From assembly GCF_023898315.1 (NCBI RefSeq), contig NC_064615.1, forward strand, positions 909,514,742 through 909,578,741: 64,000 nt of DNA, read 5' to 3'. This DNA comes from Schistocerca nitens (lineage: Eukaryota; Arthropoda; Insecta; Orthoptera; Acrididae). Under the pieces are notes generated by a model. That model saw nothing but the letters and a program-made list of their open reading frames with translations, ran no database searches and was not told where the DNA came from. The position numbers were made by a program, and so were the translations under genes. Position 1 is the first letter of the stretch. Each line of letters begins with the position of its first letter. Below are positions 12,438-24,169 of the stretch, piece after piece.

Positions 12438-12633
12438 CCGGCCGAAGTGGCCGTGCGGTTAAAGGCGCTGCAGTCTGGAACCGCAAGACCGCTACGGTCG
12501 CAGGTTCGAATCCTGCCTCGGGCATGGATGTTTGTGATGTCCTTAGGTTAGTTAGGTTTAACTAGTTCTAAGTTATAGGGGACTAATGACCTCAGAAGTT
12601 GAGTCCCATAGTGCTCAGAGCCATTTGAACCAT
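12438..12633 (+). mobile_element. tRNA-derived SINE, family 1, copy 4
   Basis: Head CCGGCCGAAGTGGCCGTGCG, B box GGTTCGAATCC, and tail GAGCCATTTGAACCAT. A perfect 13-base target duplication TTTACTAAGAAAG is at 12425-12437 and 12634-12646. It is very close in sequence to copy 1, so the two may belong to one young subfamily. Confidence 0.94.
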
Positions 12634-12649
12634 TTTACTAAGAAAGGGT

Positions 12650-14060
12650 AGATAAAGTTCCTTTTTCCTCCTCGCAGTCGGTTTAAACACAGTACATGAA
12701 ACTTGTATTTATGGTTTATGGGCTTACGATTAGAATATTACTACGGAATCCGAAGCGCCCGAAACATTATAATTCTATGCTTTGATAGATTAAAACTATG
12801 CGAAATGCTCTCAGATCCAGCAGCTGAAGAGGTGTGCCTCATAACTCGCGCACCAACGATACCAACCGATGTACCTATTCACTTACTTCAATTAACTATC
12901 AAAGATCCGCTAGCAACACCTGTGAACAAGGCTCAAGGTCAGAGAGGAGGGTTTGGCAGGGAAAGAGGAGATGGACAGAGACCAGGGGGGAAGAGGAGAT
13001 GGTGTGAGAGAGGGGAAGGAGGTGACTGACGGAAACAAGGAGGAAGAGATGGACAAACAGAGGGTGGAGAAGATGATTGGAACGTACATCCGATTCCTAT
13101 ACATATTTAGTAATTACGAAGCATTGCCGAGTTCTCTAGTAATATGTAAAGACAAGATGTTGTACAAAGTTGTTTCGAAACACCTCAAAAAATTCTTGAC
13201 CAATTTCCTTCAGAGTTCTACACGTTTCTCTAACTAACATTTAGACGGACATAGGCTACATACTTTTAACATCTATGACATATAAATATATATCTCTATC
13301 TATAATAATATACATGAAGTTGAAGTGCTGTTTAATCTTGTTTCTAAAAACAACGAAAAAATCATAGCCATTTTACGTTGTATTTTTACACGATACTCTA
13401 ATAAACATTCGGGCACATATATGGGAAAAATCTCGAACAGTTCTTGACCGATTTACTTCAAATGTCAACATGGTTCTCTAACACGCGTTTAGACGGACTC
13501 AGACTGTGCTGTGCTGTTTCGTTTCCTTTCTCACAGTTAATTTTAAGCACAACAGCGGGGAATTTAAACAATTACAAAAAAAATTCTATCATATATATTT
13601 TTTCTCCTTATAAGTAATTTTAAATAAAAATTGTGTGCACAACGATACGCTGTTTTGTTTTCTTCCTAGCAGTCGATTTTGACAGAAAACAGGAAAGTTG
13701 TATTTATGGCTTATCGACTTGTTATTAGAATAATACTAAGGAATCTGAATCATCCGAAACTTTGAGGGGTCTCTCTCTCTCATACTCTGTATACAAACGA
13801 TCCCAACCAATTTTCCCATTCATTTTAACCGACTTCAGTTTCCAATGAATGTTTCATTTGTAGTAACAATAAACAAGGCCCAAGGTCAGAGAGAGATGGG
13901 AAGAAGTGTTGGACAGAGAAAGGTGGAAGATGGAGCTGGACTGGGAGAGGGGGGGAGGGGGGGTGGGGAGAGAGAGACAGGGAAGGAAGAGCTGGAGAAA
14001 GAGAAGTGGGAGGCAGAGATAGAAAGAGGAAATAACAGATTACGACCAATATCCAGTTCC
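12650..14060 (+). pseudogene. Two tandem relics of a Helitron Rep-helicase C terminus
   Basis: At 12848-12945 one frame reads PTIPTDVPIHLLQL then VNKAQGQ. At 13799-13885 another reads IPTNFPIHFNRLQFPM then VTINKAQGQ. The pattern IP-T-D-x-P-I-x-F-x-R-L-Q-F-P ... T-I-N-K-A-Q-G-Q is the C-terminal helicase motif set of Helitron PIF1-type helicases. The flanks are also duplicated, for example CTTGTATTTATGG at about 12700 and GTTGTATTTATGG at about 13695, with an offset of about 990 bases. Each copy runs into a purine-rich GA/GGA tract right after GQ (12945-13070, 13885-14035). No intact frame or Helitron hairpin end was identified. Confidence 0.6.
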
Positions 14061-14069
14061 CGTACTTAG

Positions 14070-15600
14070 TAAATAAAAGAAAGGCTTAAGAGTGAAAAGT
14101 AGGCGAAGTTAAGTGATTTTGTTAATTTGAAAGCAAAAAAAAAAAAAAACACCAGGAAGGAAGGAGAACGTAGTAAATAGACTAAAATTTGTGGGTAAAA
14201 AATTCCATGACAAGATCGCTAAAACTCCTTTTTTGATTATTAGTTTCAGCTCATTGACGAGCCATTTTCTGAAGAAAACAATTATTACCTGATTCAGTGT
14301 GTATCAGCCACCAGGCGAAAGCAGATAAGCACAAGATAAGAGGGCAGTCTTTGGGAAGAGGAGTTGGCTAGTATGTAACACCGAACTCAATATGTGAAAA
14401 CAAATTCTGAAAATGTACGTTTGGAACACAACATTGGCTGTTATTGTATCATCGACTGTGGGACAACCGGAAAAGACGAAAGTCGAAGGTTTTTTATGTG
14501 TAGTATATAGGGGTATTGATAGGTGGAATCATAAGATAAGGAATAAGGAGATTCTCCTCAGAACCGGCGAGGAAAGGAATATGTGGAAAACAGTGACGAG
14601 AAGATGGGACATGATGACGAACATGCGTTAAGACATCGACGAATAACATCTAGGGTACTTGAGAAAACTGTTGGATGTGAAGACAGAGATTGGAATACAT
14701 CAAACAGATAATGGAGTGCTACTCTAAGATGACGAGGTTGGCATTTGACAAGAATTCGTGGCGGCCACGTTGAATCAGGTGGATGACGAGTGACTCAAAA
14801 AAAAAAAAAATCAGCATGAGACTGTGCTTTTATACAAAGGCACATCCCACCAACAAGAAGCTTTAATTAACAATTAACTTTTTAGAGGAACAGTTTACGT
14901 CTAACGTTAATTATTTGCACAAGAACGACTAGGCCCTTAATTGTTCTTGGATAGGGAAAACGAGCGCCATTGGAGCGAGATAAAAGTTACACAACGTCTC
15001 ACCTATGTTTCGCACCACTACAATCAAACGTATGCGTCTGCTCGTGAGTGTCGAGGAAGAAGTCTCGTGTACCCGCCTCTCACGAGTGCCGAGGACGAAG
15101 TGCCTTTCCCGAGCGGTACGGTACCCGACTGTCTCGCATTGTTAAGTGCTAGTATCTCCTTCCAATTAACTTTGGCTTTTAGTTTCATTGTGCAGTAACG
15201 GCGGCTTTGCAAGAGTAGTTAGTTTTTCCAGACGACTTGATGAGAGATCATCTGTGTTCTCTTAAATGTTTTAAATCTAGGAAATAGTTTTTACATCAAA
15301 TATGACATATATAATAGGACATACCACATTTATTGACTCAGTTTTTGGCGGGCTCTGACAGTTTTTATGCGCACGTGGTCGCCCTGTCCGTTGGAGTCCC
15401 ATCCCCATCCCATCAACGGTTGAGCTTGGTACTGCCACGTCGGCATTATCCCTCGAGCCACATTGCACCGACCCCTACAAAACAAACTACTGTCTGTCTT
15501 GAAACCTCAGCCAGTCTCCCTGACCCTGTTACCAGTCTAGCTACCGCCCTCACCGTCATCTTCGATCATAACCATAGCACCTGACATTTAAAGATGTTGT
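14070..15600. other. No gene recognised
   Basis: It includes an A-run at about 14136 and another at about 14798. The 85-codon ORF at 14941-15198 is unlike any family I know. Positions 15040-15160 are somewhat GC-rich, without splice or domain support. Confidence 0.35.
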
Positions 15601-15623
15601 CCTCTCAGACATGTGTTCTATTC

Positions 15624-15685
15624 TACTACTACTACTACTACTACTACACACACACACACACACACACAGACACACACACACACAA
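15624..15685. repeat. Compound (CTA)n-(CA)n microsatellite
   Basis: A trinucleotide run followed by a CA dinucleotide run broken by single G substitutions. Confidence 0.9.
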
Positions 15686-15799
15686 GAACGCGTATACAGC
15701 CAAAACTTTAAAAATTGAATCACATTTAATTATCATATCCTACTAAATGCAGATATAAAATATCACTAACAAGAGTGCTAACAGTTGTCCACATATTAA

Positions 15800-16440
15800 T
15801 ATCACATGCGTCTTAATCGTCAGTCAGACATGATAGGGTTTGTTGTCATGTTGTTACGACCATCGTCTCCGAACTGTTTCTCTACTATAGGTAGCGCACA
15901 AGGCTGCAGAATGTGTTCATATAGTTCCTCAATCACCATTTTCTTGCAAGAAGTAAGCGGACCACAACCCAGCCACGAAAAGCATCATCATATCGCAACA
16001 CTACGTCCCCTGTGCTTCACTGCTAGCACCATATACGATGCCAGGTAGCGTTCTCCAAGCATTCGCAAAACCCAAATCGTTTCATGGGATTGCCGCAAGG
16101 TACACCGTGACTCATCACTGCAAATCTCTGGTTTCCAATCATCCACATTCCAGTGCCGTCGCTCTTTACACCACATCAAGCATCACTTAGTATTGACTGC
16201 AGAAATGTGTGGCTTGTGAGGAGCTGCTCGATCGATGCACCCCAATGTTTTTCAACTCCCCACGCGCAGTTACTGTCCTAACTGGACTACTGGTAGCATT
16301 ATGACACTCACGAGTGTTTTCATGCGATTTTTTTGCAGACACTCTCCACAGTCCAAGACGTTCTTTGACCTTCAGTATATGAAATGGTCTTGGTCTTGAT
16401 TTAAGTGTGGTGTAGGTTTCGTCACGTCAACAATCGTCGA
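15800..16440 (-). pseudogene. Tc1-like transposase relic
   Basis: The minus-strand frame at 16179-15990 reads KERRHWNVDDWKPEICSDES and then IWVLRMLGERYL. These correspond to the W-x-x-V-x-F-S-D-E-S first catalytic Asp region and the following R-x-W-x-x-x-G-E-R-Y block of Tc1 transposases. Upstream and downstream parts are broken. Positions 17165-17340 may be its outer end, displaced by the SINE and the repeat at 16775-17160. Confidence 0.6.
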
Positions 16441-16499
16441 AGCCTCTGGAAGGGTTGAATCTGTTAGGCAAGTGACATTCCATCTATCTATCGCTTGAG

Positions 16500-16764
16500 C
16501 CGCCGGCCGGTGTGGCCGTGCGGTTCTAGGCGCTTCAGTATGGACCCGCGTGGCCGCTACGGTCGCAGGTTCGAATCGTGCCTCGGGCATAGATGTGTGT
16601 GATGTCCTTAGGTTAGTTAGGTTTAAGTAGTTCTAAGTTCTAGGGGACTGATGACCACAGATGTTGAGTCCCACAGTGCTCACTAGGGGACTAATGACCT
16701 CAGCAGTTGAGTCCCATAGTGCTCAGAGCCATTTGAACCCACAGTACTCAGAGCCATTTGAACC
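16500..16764 (+). mobile_element. tRNA-derived SINE, family 1, copy 5, with reiterated tail
   Basis: The head is CCGGCCGGTGTGGCCGTGCG and the B box is GGTTCGAATCG. The tail block is repeated: GGGGACTGATGACC...GTGCTCA, then GGGGACTAATGACC...GAGCCATTTGAACCC, then a third partial GTACTCAGAGCCATTTGAAC. The target duplication ATCGCTTGAG (16490-16499, 16765-16774) encloses the whole unit, so the repeated tail was present at, or made during, insertion. Confidence 0.9.
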
Positions 16765-16774
16765 ATCGCTTGAG

Positions 16775-17160
16775 TCCTGTCCCGCAGTTACGCAGGGTCA
16801 GCCATCGTTAATCGGATTTGGCATGTTAATGTTTAAGGGGTGGCCGGATGCCCTTCCTGCCGCCACCCCATACCCCCCGGGATGGAATTAGTGTACTCCA
16901 ACTGTCTGCATCGAGTGTAATCGATGGAATAGTGCGAAAGTTTTCAGATGTCTGCCAGCCGTGTAACTGAGGCGGAACATGGGGACCAGCCCGGTATTCA
17001 CCTAGCGGGATGTGGAAAACCGCCTAGAAACCACATCCAGGCTGGCCGGCATACCTGCCCTCGTCGTTAATCCGCCGGGCGGATTCGGTCCGGGGCCGGC
17101 GCTCCTACAAGAGTCCAGGAAGCAGCGCGTTGGTGCTCTCGGCTACCCTAGCGGGTCTGT
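16775..17160. repeat. Dispersed GC-rich repeat
   Basis: It contains GGATGCCCTTCCTGCCGCCA, CCCCCCGGGATGG, and a far end with GCGTTGGTGCTCTCGGCTA, which looks like a reversed tRNA head. This block is familiar from many arthropod genomes. I could not define exact ends. GTCTGTTAGGCAAGTGACAT (about 16460) recurs with one change at 17156, hinting that the SINE plus this repeat sit between copies of one sequence. Confidence 0.55.
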
Positions 17161-17649
17161 TACGCAAGTGACATCTGGTGACTAAATTACGTTCGAAGAC
17201 ACTGAGCTCTGCTGACCGATCCATTTTGTTTCTACTGCTTCTCTACTCACAACACAATACACCCAGCCTCCATTTGTACTGGCGGGTCCGCCTCTTGTGA
17301 CATATAGTGGCCAAATCTGCATTACATAGCTTTGTCCAGTTAATGCTGATCAGACAGTTTACATGAAAGTTTTCAACAACGCCGTAATAAAATATTTCTT
17401 CCAAAGAATCATAATCGTGATATTTGTTTCAGGTACACGGCCCCTTTAGCAGTCAGAGGAGTCTGAGGCTGTCGGAATGGAAGATGGGGAGTGGTACGAA
17501 GTCCATGTGCCGTCGACGCAGTGGTGAAGTTACTGGTGCGCCCGAGCTCGTGCTGGCAAGTAGGGCGGTGTGAGGTGGAGGATGGGAGCGGCAGCTCAGA
17601 GCGTGCGTCTGCAGCGGCGCGGCCAGCAGGCCAACGCGAGCCGGTGGTG

Positions 17650-17793
17650 ATGGCCGCGGCTCTGGCGCTGTCTCTGGCGGCGGTGGTGGCCGCCGCGGCG
17701 GCCATCGTGGCGCCGGCGCCGCTGCAGCCAGCCGTGGTCCGTCACGGCAACCTCTCGGCCGGCGCGCCCGCTGATGTGGACGTTTCCGCACAC
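17650..17793 (+). CDS. Candidate first coding exon of the pyrokinin-type receptor
   Basis: Within a GC- and CpG-rich island (about 17500-17800), an ATG in good context (GTGATGG) opens a 48-codon frame. It has an Ala/Val-rich hydrophobic stretch at residues 2-25 that looks like a signal or leader segment, then RHGNLSAG, with an N-glycosylation sequon at residue 34. The frame meets a donor CAC|GTACG at 17794 in phase 0. The receptor exon at 23712 begins in phase 0 after a good acceptor, so the two can be joined without breaking the frame. That would give an extracellular tail with two sequons. The link is inferred from phase, strand and content. A different first exon, or an upstream 5' exon ending near 17431, is possible. 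The longer frame upstream (from 17491) lacks a better start. Confidence 0.45.
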
Positions 17794-18059
17794 GTACGCT
17801 ACACCCTCGTAATCTTGTTCTTCAATAATGGCTACTCCTTTCCTTAATACCAGGCATCACTTATAATGTACAGGGAAATATTGGCTGTGACGCCATTTAA
17901 CAAAACGGTTTCCCCATAATACAGGTTTTCTAGCTGCTGAAAAATTAAAAGCATGCATTTCTAATATATAGGGTATAACTGTCATAAGTGCAGTTTTTGT
18001 TTGTGGTACCAAACCATTTCGCGGGCGGTCGGTGATGTAATCCCCGCTAAATGTATTTC

Positions 18060-18930
18060 TTTACAACGTGTAACGTGAAGCAGAGTTACCAGCAACTCAC
18101 TGAATTTGAAAGAGGCCTCTTTGTGTGTCTCGGCTTTGGCGGCTGGTCGAATCATGTAGTATCCAGATTAGTGGATAATTCAGATGTGACAGTGTTCCGA
18201 TGTTGGACTCTATGGGAAGGTGAGGGCAGGGATCTTTTCATCATGTTTCCCGTCGAATATTTCTGACCACCACAATGGAGGATCGCTATATTGTGCACCA
18301 AGTACATTGCAGCCTCTTCTCTGAGAACAAGAATGGCTTCTCTCCAACGTTTTGTATCATCCCACACCTTCGTTCGGAGACAACCTGCAGCCTTACTGTC
18401 AAATTACCGTAACCTGCCTAAGCTGTTGTTGATACGAGTATCATAGCACAAACGGCTGCCGTGGCCGGGGATCGTGGGCTACTGACGAATGATGTCGAAT
18501 TGTGCTCAGTGATGAACACAGTTCTGCAGTACCGTGGATGACCAACATCGGCGAGCACGGCGGCGAACTGGGGAGGACCATGTTTCGGAGAGGCAAAGCG
18601 GTGTTACTGCTAGGGATTTGGTGTGGGGAGCCAACGGGTATGACTGAAGGTCATAGCTGGTAGCGTTCGAGGAAGCTTCGATGACACAACGACACGTCAC
18701 AGACACTCTCCGTCCTCGTATGCTACCTCTAGTGCGATTTGTCATTGTATAGCTTTTCGGCACGACGATATTGCTCCACATATGTCACACATTCTATGAA
18801 GTCTACGTGATGTTCAGGTATTCCCCTTGCAGAACGAGTGCGGAGCCAGCTCGAACATAAACACCGCCCCGGTTCCAGTGTCCAGGATATCAAAGACTAG
18901 TTGCAGCAGATATGGGCAAACTTGCCTCAG
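18060..18930 (+). pseudogene. Tc1-like transposase relic
   Basis: The start of a Tc1-type HTH is readable as LTEFERGLFVCLGFGGWSNH (about 18096-18155), followed by VVSRL and a degraded linker. Pieces of the catalytic half are present around 18480-18560. A block near 18690-18740 matches the ordering RPRMLPLVRFV. Stops break all frames. No terminal repeats were resolved. Confidence 0.6.
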
Positions 18931-19435
18931 GAGATAATGCTTTATGTCACACTTCCCAGACGATTCAGTGCATCAATACTGGCCAGGTGCAGGCAGTATG
19001 CCTTCTGAGTGCTGCGCTACTTTTCCTCGTGATTTGTCTCTTGATCACCGAAAATACCTTTTTGTCCAGAAGCAAAATAAAATAATATATCAAGCAAATG
19101 TATTTTTGGCTATCAACTGGACACTGACAAGAGTCATTGTCTGTCGTGTACTTTTGCTCTTTTCGAAGATACGAAGAGCAACACGCCTTTTTTAAAAAGC
19201 AGTCTTAAGTTTTTATTCGGTAATCCGCTTTTTCTCCTCATGACTCCTTAAAACACGTATCACGTAAACACAGCATTCATCATTATAAGAAACAGTTACG
19301 TGATAAGTTTTTAAATAGTATTCTGACGTGTATTCCGATTCAAATAAGGCTGGTTGCTGCCTCGATTACGTAGATCTGAAGATGCTCAAAGGAGATAGAA
19401 ACTGGATGTTAATGAGAAACGGTGATCTTTACTAG
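18931..19435. other. No gene recognised
   Basis: AT-rich DNA without a supported feature. Confidence 0.35.
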
Positions 19436-19439
19436 TATT

Positions 19440-20400
19440 TCGTTAAATCACTGTGGGCCAAAAAGGGGTGGAACATTCAGACGTGCCAGAAGTGAAGGCC
19501 GTGGATTGGTCCACGCGTTGGATTAAAAAATTCATAACTGCATCCAGTAATGACTGCTGAAATGAATTGCAAGCAGACACGACTGCTGTATGACCTGTGG
19601 AGTTATTGAAGTACTGCAATAGACAACGTATTTTATGCTTCTCCAAGGAGTTAATTCTGGAGCTCGAGCAGCCACTGCTCCTCCGCGACTAATCCATCTG
19701 GCAGGATCGGTTCAGGACACGATGTACAGGCAAGGCATTAAGTGCTGCACATCCATAGTGTTGGTGCCAGATAAAGACTCCAGTTCTTAATCAGCACCTC
19801 ATCCAGACGAAGAGGAGGATTCATTATCAGAAAGTTGACATATGCCTTGTCGGTAAGCTTACTATAGATGAAATAACGACCCACACCAGACATTAACTCT
19901 CCATTCCCCCTGTATGAGCCATCGTTGGTTTTCGCTGTAGCAATAATGCATTTTCTTTGTATTTAACTCTCCTTTATGTGAGACGGAACATTAATCGGTG
20001 AAAACAACATCGAAGAAGAAGTTCTTAATGTCGAGGATTTGTTGTTGTGCCCACTGATATAGCATTACACGATTGTGGAAGTCATTCCCATGCAGTTCCT
20101 CATGTAAATACACATAATGACGATGGAACGTGTGACACGATAGAATGCGATGAACTCTATTTTTACAAATGCTAACCTCTGTAGTGACCCCAGCTGTGAA
20201 CTCATTGCAACACAGACGAGAACAGTATCTACGATGGCTTCGTCTGTTCTAGTTTTACGGCGATTTCGCTGCTTTGGTTTCCCGTTTCCTGAAGCGTCAC
20301 AACAAGACGAGAAAACATCCGTAGGGAAGGTGGGTTCTTATCAGGATATATCTCTCTATAGAGCTCCTCTGCGTGAGTAGCCTTATGCCTACCTTCAACC
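19440..20400 (-). pseudogene. Mariner-superfamily transposase relic of the DUF4817 type
   Basis: On the minus strand, 20380-20290 reads AEELYREIYPDKNPPSLRMF followed by SRLV-TLQETG, which matches the N-terminal Y-x-x-x-Y-P-x-R-x-x-P motif of DUF4817-type transposases. Further on, sequence around 20010-19930 gives a D-rich FTD-like block and a tryptophan-containing block near 19910. All frames are broken. Confidence 0.5.
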
Positions 20401-21520
20401 ACAACAAAATAATAATGATGACCCAGATTTTAATCAACAACTGCCATTAGTAGACACAACGTGTCGTTTAAAAGTACCACAGAATTGTATCAGATGTTCC
20501 TATGAGAAAACGTTATTGCAATTGTTGTTCTGACAACTCACCTTTTTCACAGATGGGTAACATCTCTATCTCCTATTCATTGGTATACATTGTAGTCACA
20601 CAAATCTTCAACTGAAGACCGTTGAGTAAATGACCAATGTGCGTTTTCCTTGCGTTTCTGTCAATTCTAGCAAGTGGACGAGTTGCGTTACCCCGGTTAT
20701 CTGCACTAGGTGCTAGTACAGAAGTGTCTAAGTCAGTTTTGCGCTACGTTTTCAATAACGTCATGTTTACGTGAATGGTACACTGTTATATATTTTAGAA
20801 CAGGTCTTGAGGGGAGGAATTAGATTACTGAATGAAAAATATAGGATCCAGTTTAAAAACGGACGTGCTGCTCTTCATGTCTTCGGATAGCCACGTTCAC
20901 TGAATTGTCATTCTTGTTGGACACTGTATACGTGCTGTTCGAATGCACCACCTCGTAAAGGTTTCTCATCGAATGTGTAGTTTGAAGTCCTACGTGATCG
21001 GCTCACATTCTTCCGAGAAAGCTTCATGAACCCTTCGTTTTCTGCGACGTAATATTCAACGGCGTGAGGAAATTTCCTTTGCAAAACGTTGGGTTTGGGT
21101 CATGTGGCATACGCATACAGGCATGATTTAAGGCTACAGTCAGCGTTCCAGTATCGGCCTAGATGGATAAATCGAGCATGCCCTGCCCATTGGCCTCTGG
21201 ACTTTTCTATAAGCTGTTATGTCATTAGTAAAATGTGTAGTCCACGGCTGAAGAACTTCAGCACAGTCTTGTTAAGCTTTACTAGATGAACCGGGGGGCG
21301 TCTGAATGAATTCATATCAGTAAGTCGTAACATGTTGCAGTAGTATTGGATTTATTGTAGATCTCGGCTGAAATTTGAGCACAGTTAGATGGAGACTTAA
21401 ACGACAGGTTTACAATACACATACATTTGTTATACCCAGGACATTGTTTCATTCATAAGTCAGTGTCTGCTCCTAACAACACAGTTGAGTTTATTTCGGA
21501 GACGACTACTTTGCAGAGTC
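20401..21520. other. No gene recognised
   Basis: Several short ORFs without domains. No repeat end or splice-linked exon could be supported. Confidence 0.35.
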
Positions 21521-21535
21521 ATGTTTCCTGTGCAG

Positions 21536-21736
21536 TGGCCGGCCGGTGTGGCCGTGCGGTTCTAGGCGCTTCAGTCTGGAACCGCGTGGCCGCTACGGTC
21601 GCAGGTTCGAATCCTGCCTCGGGCATGGATGTGTGTGATGTCCTTAGGTTAGTTAGGTTTAAGTAGTTCTAAGTTCTAGGGGACTGATGACCTCAGAGGT
21701 TAAGTCCCATAGTGCTCAGAGCCATTTGAACCATTT
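21536..21736 (+). mobile_element. tRNA-derived SINE, family 1, copy 6
   Basis: A well-preserved copy: head CCGGCCGGTGTGGCCGTGCG, B box GGTTCGAATCC at 21604-21614, hairpin tail GGGAC (21680-21684) with AGTCCC (21703-21708), then GAGCCATTTGAACCATTTTT. The imperfect target duplication TTTCCTGTGCAG / TTTCCTGTGAAG is at 21524-21535 and 21737-21748. Confidence 0.93.
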
Positions 21737-22129
21737 TTTCCTGTGAAGTTTTTGAATGTATGTGGTATAATCTCACCATTACCAGTTTCTGCTGTTAATT
21801 ATGGTACACACTGTATAATGCATTAACATAAAATTGTAATTTTTTATTTCTACTGTAAAGTCAATCAACACTGTATTTTTCCTTGCACAATTATAAAACC
21901 AAAAAAGAGATCGCAGCTTTACAGGCGTCAACCGTCGAATTCACTTTCATTGGTTTCCATCATTACTCCACGTCCATATATTTAATTACAATACATGACA
22001 TTCACATGTTAAATTGAGCTTCAATCTCCTTTCTTCAAAAAACATAAACCCCTGGTTACACAGTATAGCGAATTATGAAAAATAACATTCAGATCATTAT
22101 CGATAATATCCTAGATCTCGTCACTCACT

Positions 22130-23486
22130 CCACTCTCTCCCTACCTCTTCATTCGATTGGTTCATCCCTCAATCTCGACTCCTCGTTGGTTACCAACGAA
22201 TCTCATTTGTTTGTCGTCGATGATACCCGCCACCCCTCTCCTCCTACTGATGCCAAGAACGGGAGTATACACCTTGGCGTGACTTAGAACGTCTCATTAC
22301 ATTTTGGTATGTGATATGAGTACAACAGCAAAAACAGTAAGTGTCCCCATCTCCGCACAGTCCAAGCCAAGGCACGTAACCGTCTCCGTCTCCTCAAAAT
22401 CCTCTCCATTTGAACATGTGGATTAGACCCCCACTATCCTACGTACCTATAAGTCCCTCATCCGCCCCATCCTGTGTTATGTCTACCCCGTTTGCATCTC
22501 CACCCCTCCCCCGCTCCCCCAACACCTACTACAATTCCCTCCAAATCCTTGAGCACCATGCACTCCGCCTTGCTTATCGTATCCATCTCAAGTCCCCCAC
22601 GTTGATCCCCTTCCCCGTCTCCTCCTGTTCCTTGACCGAATACGAATCCTATGCCTCCCATGAACTGGATCCTCACCATCCTTTGGTTTCCCCCATCCTC
22701 TCCATCCCAGCCTGTTGCTGCGCCTGTACCACAGTGTCCCACCTGGTCTCCATCTTCACACGCTCCAAACCCTCACCCAAGGTGGCTTCTGCCAACTCCC
22801 CCTCCCAGATAATGTCCTCGCGCCTTCCATCTACCCCTCTTACCAGATCTAATCCCTCCTTCCCCCCCCCCTCAGGGCTCCCTGTCTCCCTCCCTGTTCC
22901 CCTTCCCTTCTTTCTCCTTTTCCCCTGCCACCCACCTTCTTTCTCCTTTCCACCCCCATCCTGGGCTTCTGGCTCCTTTCCTTCTCCCCTCCACCAGCCC
23001 CCTCCTCCCCCCTCTTGGTTTCACCCTACCGTCTCTCTCCCCCCCTTTTTCTTCCTCCCACTACCTTTCACCTGGTGGTAGGTCCCGCCACCCCCCCCCC
23101 CCCATTCGCTGCAGTGATTAGTAACTGTTTTGTTGTGGTGTCAGTGTGTCTCCAGTGTCGTGTGCAGTGCTACGTTTCATCACCACCAATAGTGCCACCA
23201 GTATCATTCATTTGTGTTCCCGCTGTGGAGCTTCGTTGTTTTCGCTTCGACTTTCAGTGATGTTTCTCCACATGCATGTGTGGCTGTCTTCTAAGTTTTT
23301 TAATCTACCGTTTATACTCATCTGTTTTTGTTATCATTTATTCACCAATTTTTACCTTTCTCTGTTAAGTATTCTTTCCTCATGTGCTTATGGTTTTTTT
23401 TTTTGTACCTCTCTTGGCTAAAGAACGGCGTATTGTTACGCTACCAGCCCGCCCCGTTATGGGGAGTGAATTAACAATATAGAAAA
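22130..23486 (+). mobile_element. 3' end of a Jockey-like LINE with a C-rich 3' region
   Basis: A frame around 22440-22600 reads TYKSLIRPILCYVYPVC, then QILEHHALRLAYRIHLKSPT. These blocks lie at the C-terminal end of Jockey-clade RTs. Downstream, 22640-23100 becomes extremely C/T-rich with C runs, then a 3' UTR-like stretch leads to an A-rich end at 23483-23491. The 223-codon frame at 22410-23081 exists because C-rich sequence lacks stops, and beyond the RT part it is not a protein of its own. The element is 5' truncated. Confidence 0.6.
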
Positions 23487-23711
23487 AAAACAGTGAGTGA
23501 CCACTAAAAGATTGTGCCAGAAGTAGTGTAATCCCCTGAAACTTGTAATAAAGACCGCATGAAACTCTTAGTACGAATGCTAAATGTGGCTGCTTAGCGT
23601 ATTTTGTATTTCCAGCTGATTTTCACAGCCTGTCGTGAATCATGTGGACTCCACACAAAGCCAGCGCTTGGCCAGTGCGAGCCTTGACACGCTGCGTCCC
23701 CCTGTTGACAG

Positions 23712-23953
23712 GCGAGCAGCACGCCGCCGCTGGACCAGCCGGTGGTGGCCAACTCGACGCGCCCTCCTCAGGCGCCGCCGCCGGTGGTGACCAGCTCCTG
23801 GGGGCCCAAACGCGACCCCCTCTACATCGTCGTGCCCATCACCATCATCTACGCCGTCATCTTCCTCACCGGCATCATCGGCAACATCAGTACCTGTATC
23901 GTCATCTCACGCAACAAGCACATGCACACCGCCACTAACTACTACCTCTTCAG
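23712..23953 (+). CDS. Pyrokinin-type (PRXamide) receptor GPCR, exon with TM1
   Basis: The frame encodes a Pro-rich extracellular tail with a sequon (NST). TM1 follows from LYIVVP through GIIGN, containing the Asn conserved in class A TM1. Next is the first cytoplasmic loop [13 protein letters not shown], typical of pyrokinin/CAPA/neuromedin U receptors. The acceptor is CCCCTGTTGACAG|GCG at 23711/23712; an in-frame TGA at 23706 excludes a longer exon. The donor is TTCAG|GTACCG at 23953/23954. The split codon AG plus C from the exon at 57225 gives Ser and continues LFSLAVSD, exactly as in this receptor family. The protein would sit in the plasma membrane and couple an amidated neuropeptide to a G protein. 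The separation from CAPA receptors rests on the next exon. Confidence 0.93.
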
Positions 23954-24169
23954 GTACCGTATGTTGTCCTGTTTCGTCTGCAAAGCGATGCTCACGGACA
24001 CCTGGACGTCAAGGGAAGGCAGGATTCTGTTACGATTGTGGACGGGGCCGTAATCAGTTACTACTGGTTGCCTTTTACAATTACATAAATTTATTTTTAA
24101 AACAGTAATTCCAGACTCAACAATAAATTTAAAAAATGCCATACATTATTAATGAAGGAATAAACAACT

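Noticed and set aside
17409-17793. Minus-strand frames in the GC-rich island
   Set aside because: GC-rich DNA opens several frames at once; only the plus-strand frame has a start, sequon and matching splice phase.
21680-21708. SINE tail CTGATGA as a hammerhead ribozyme
   Set aside because: CTGATGA is present, but there is no GAAA box after a second helix; it is better explained as the shared LINE/SINE hairpin.
22410-23081. A 223-codon open frame
   Set aside because: C-rich DNA lacks stop codons by composition. Only the first part matches LINE RT and in a broken form; Ser/Pro-rich translation has no gene support.
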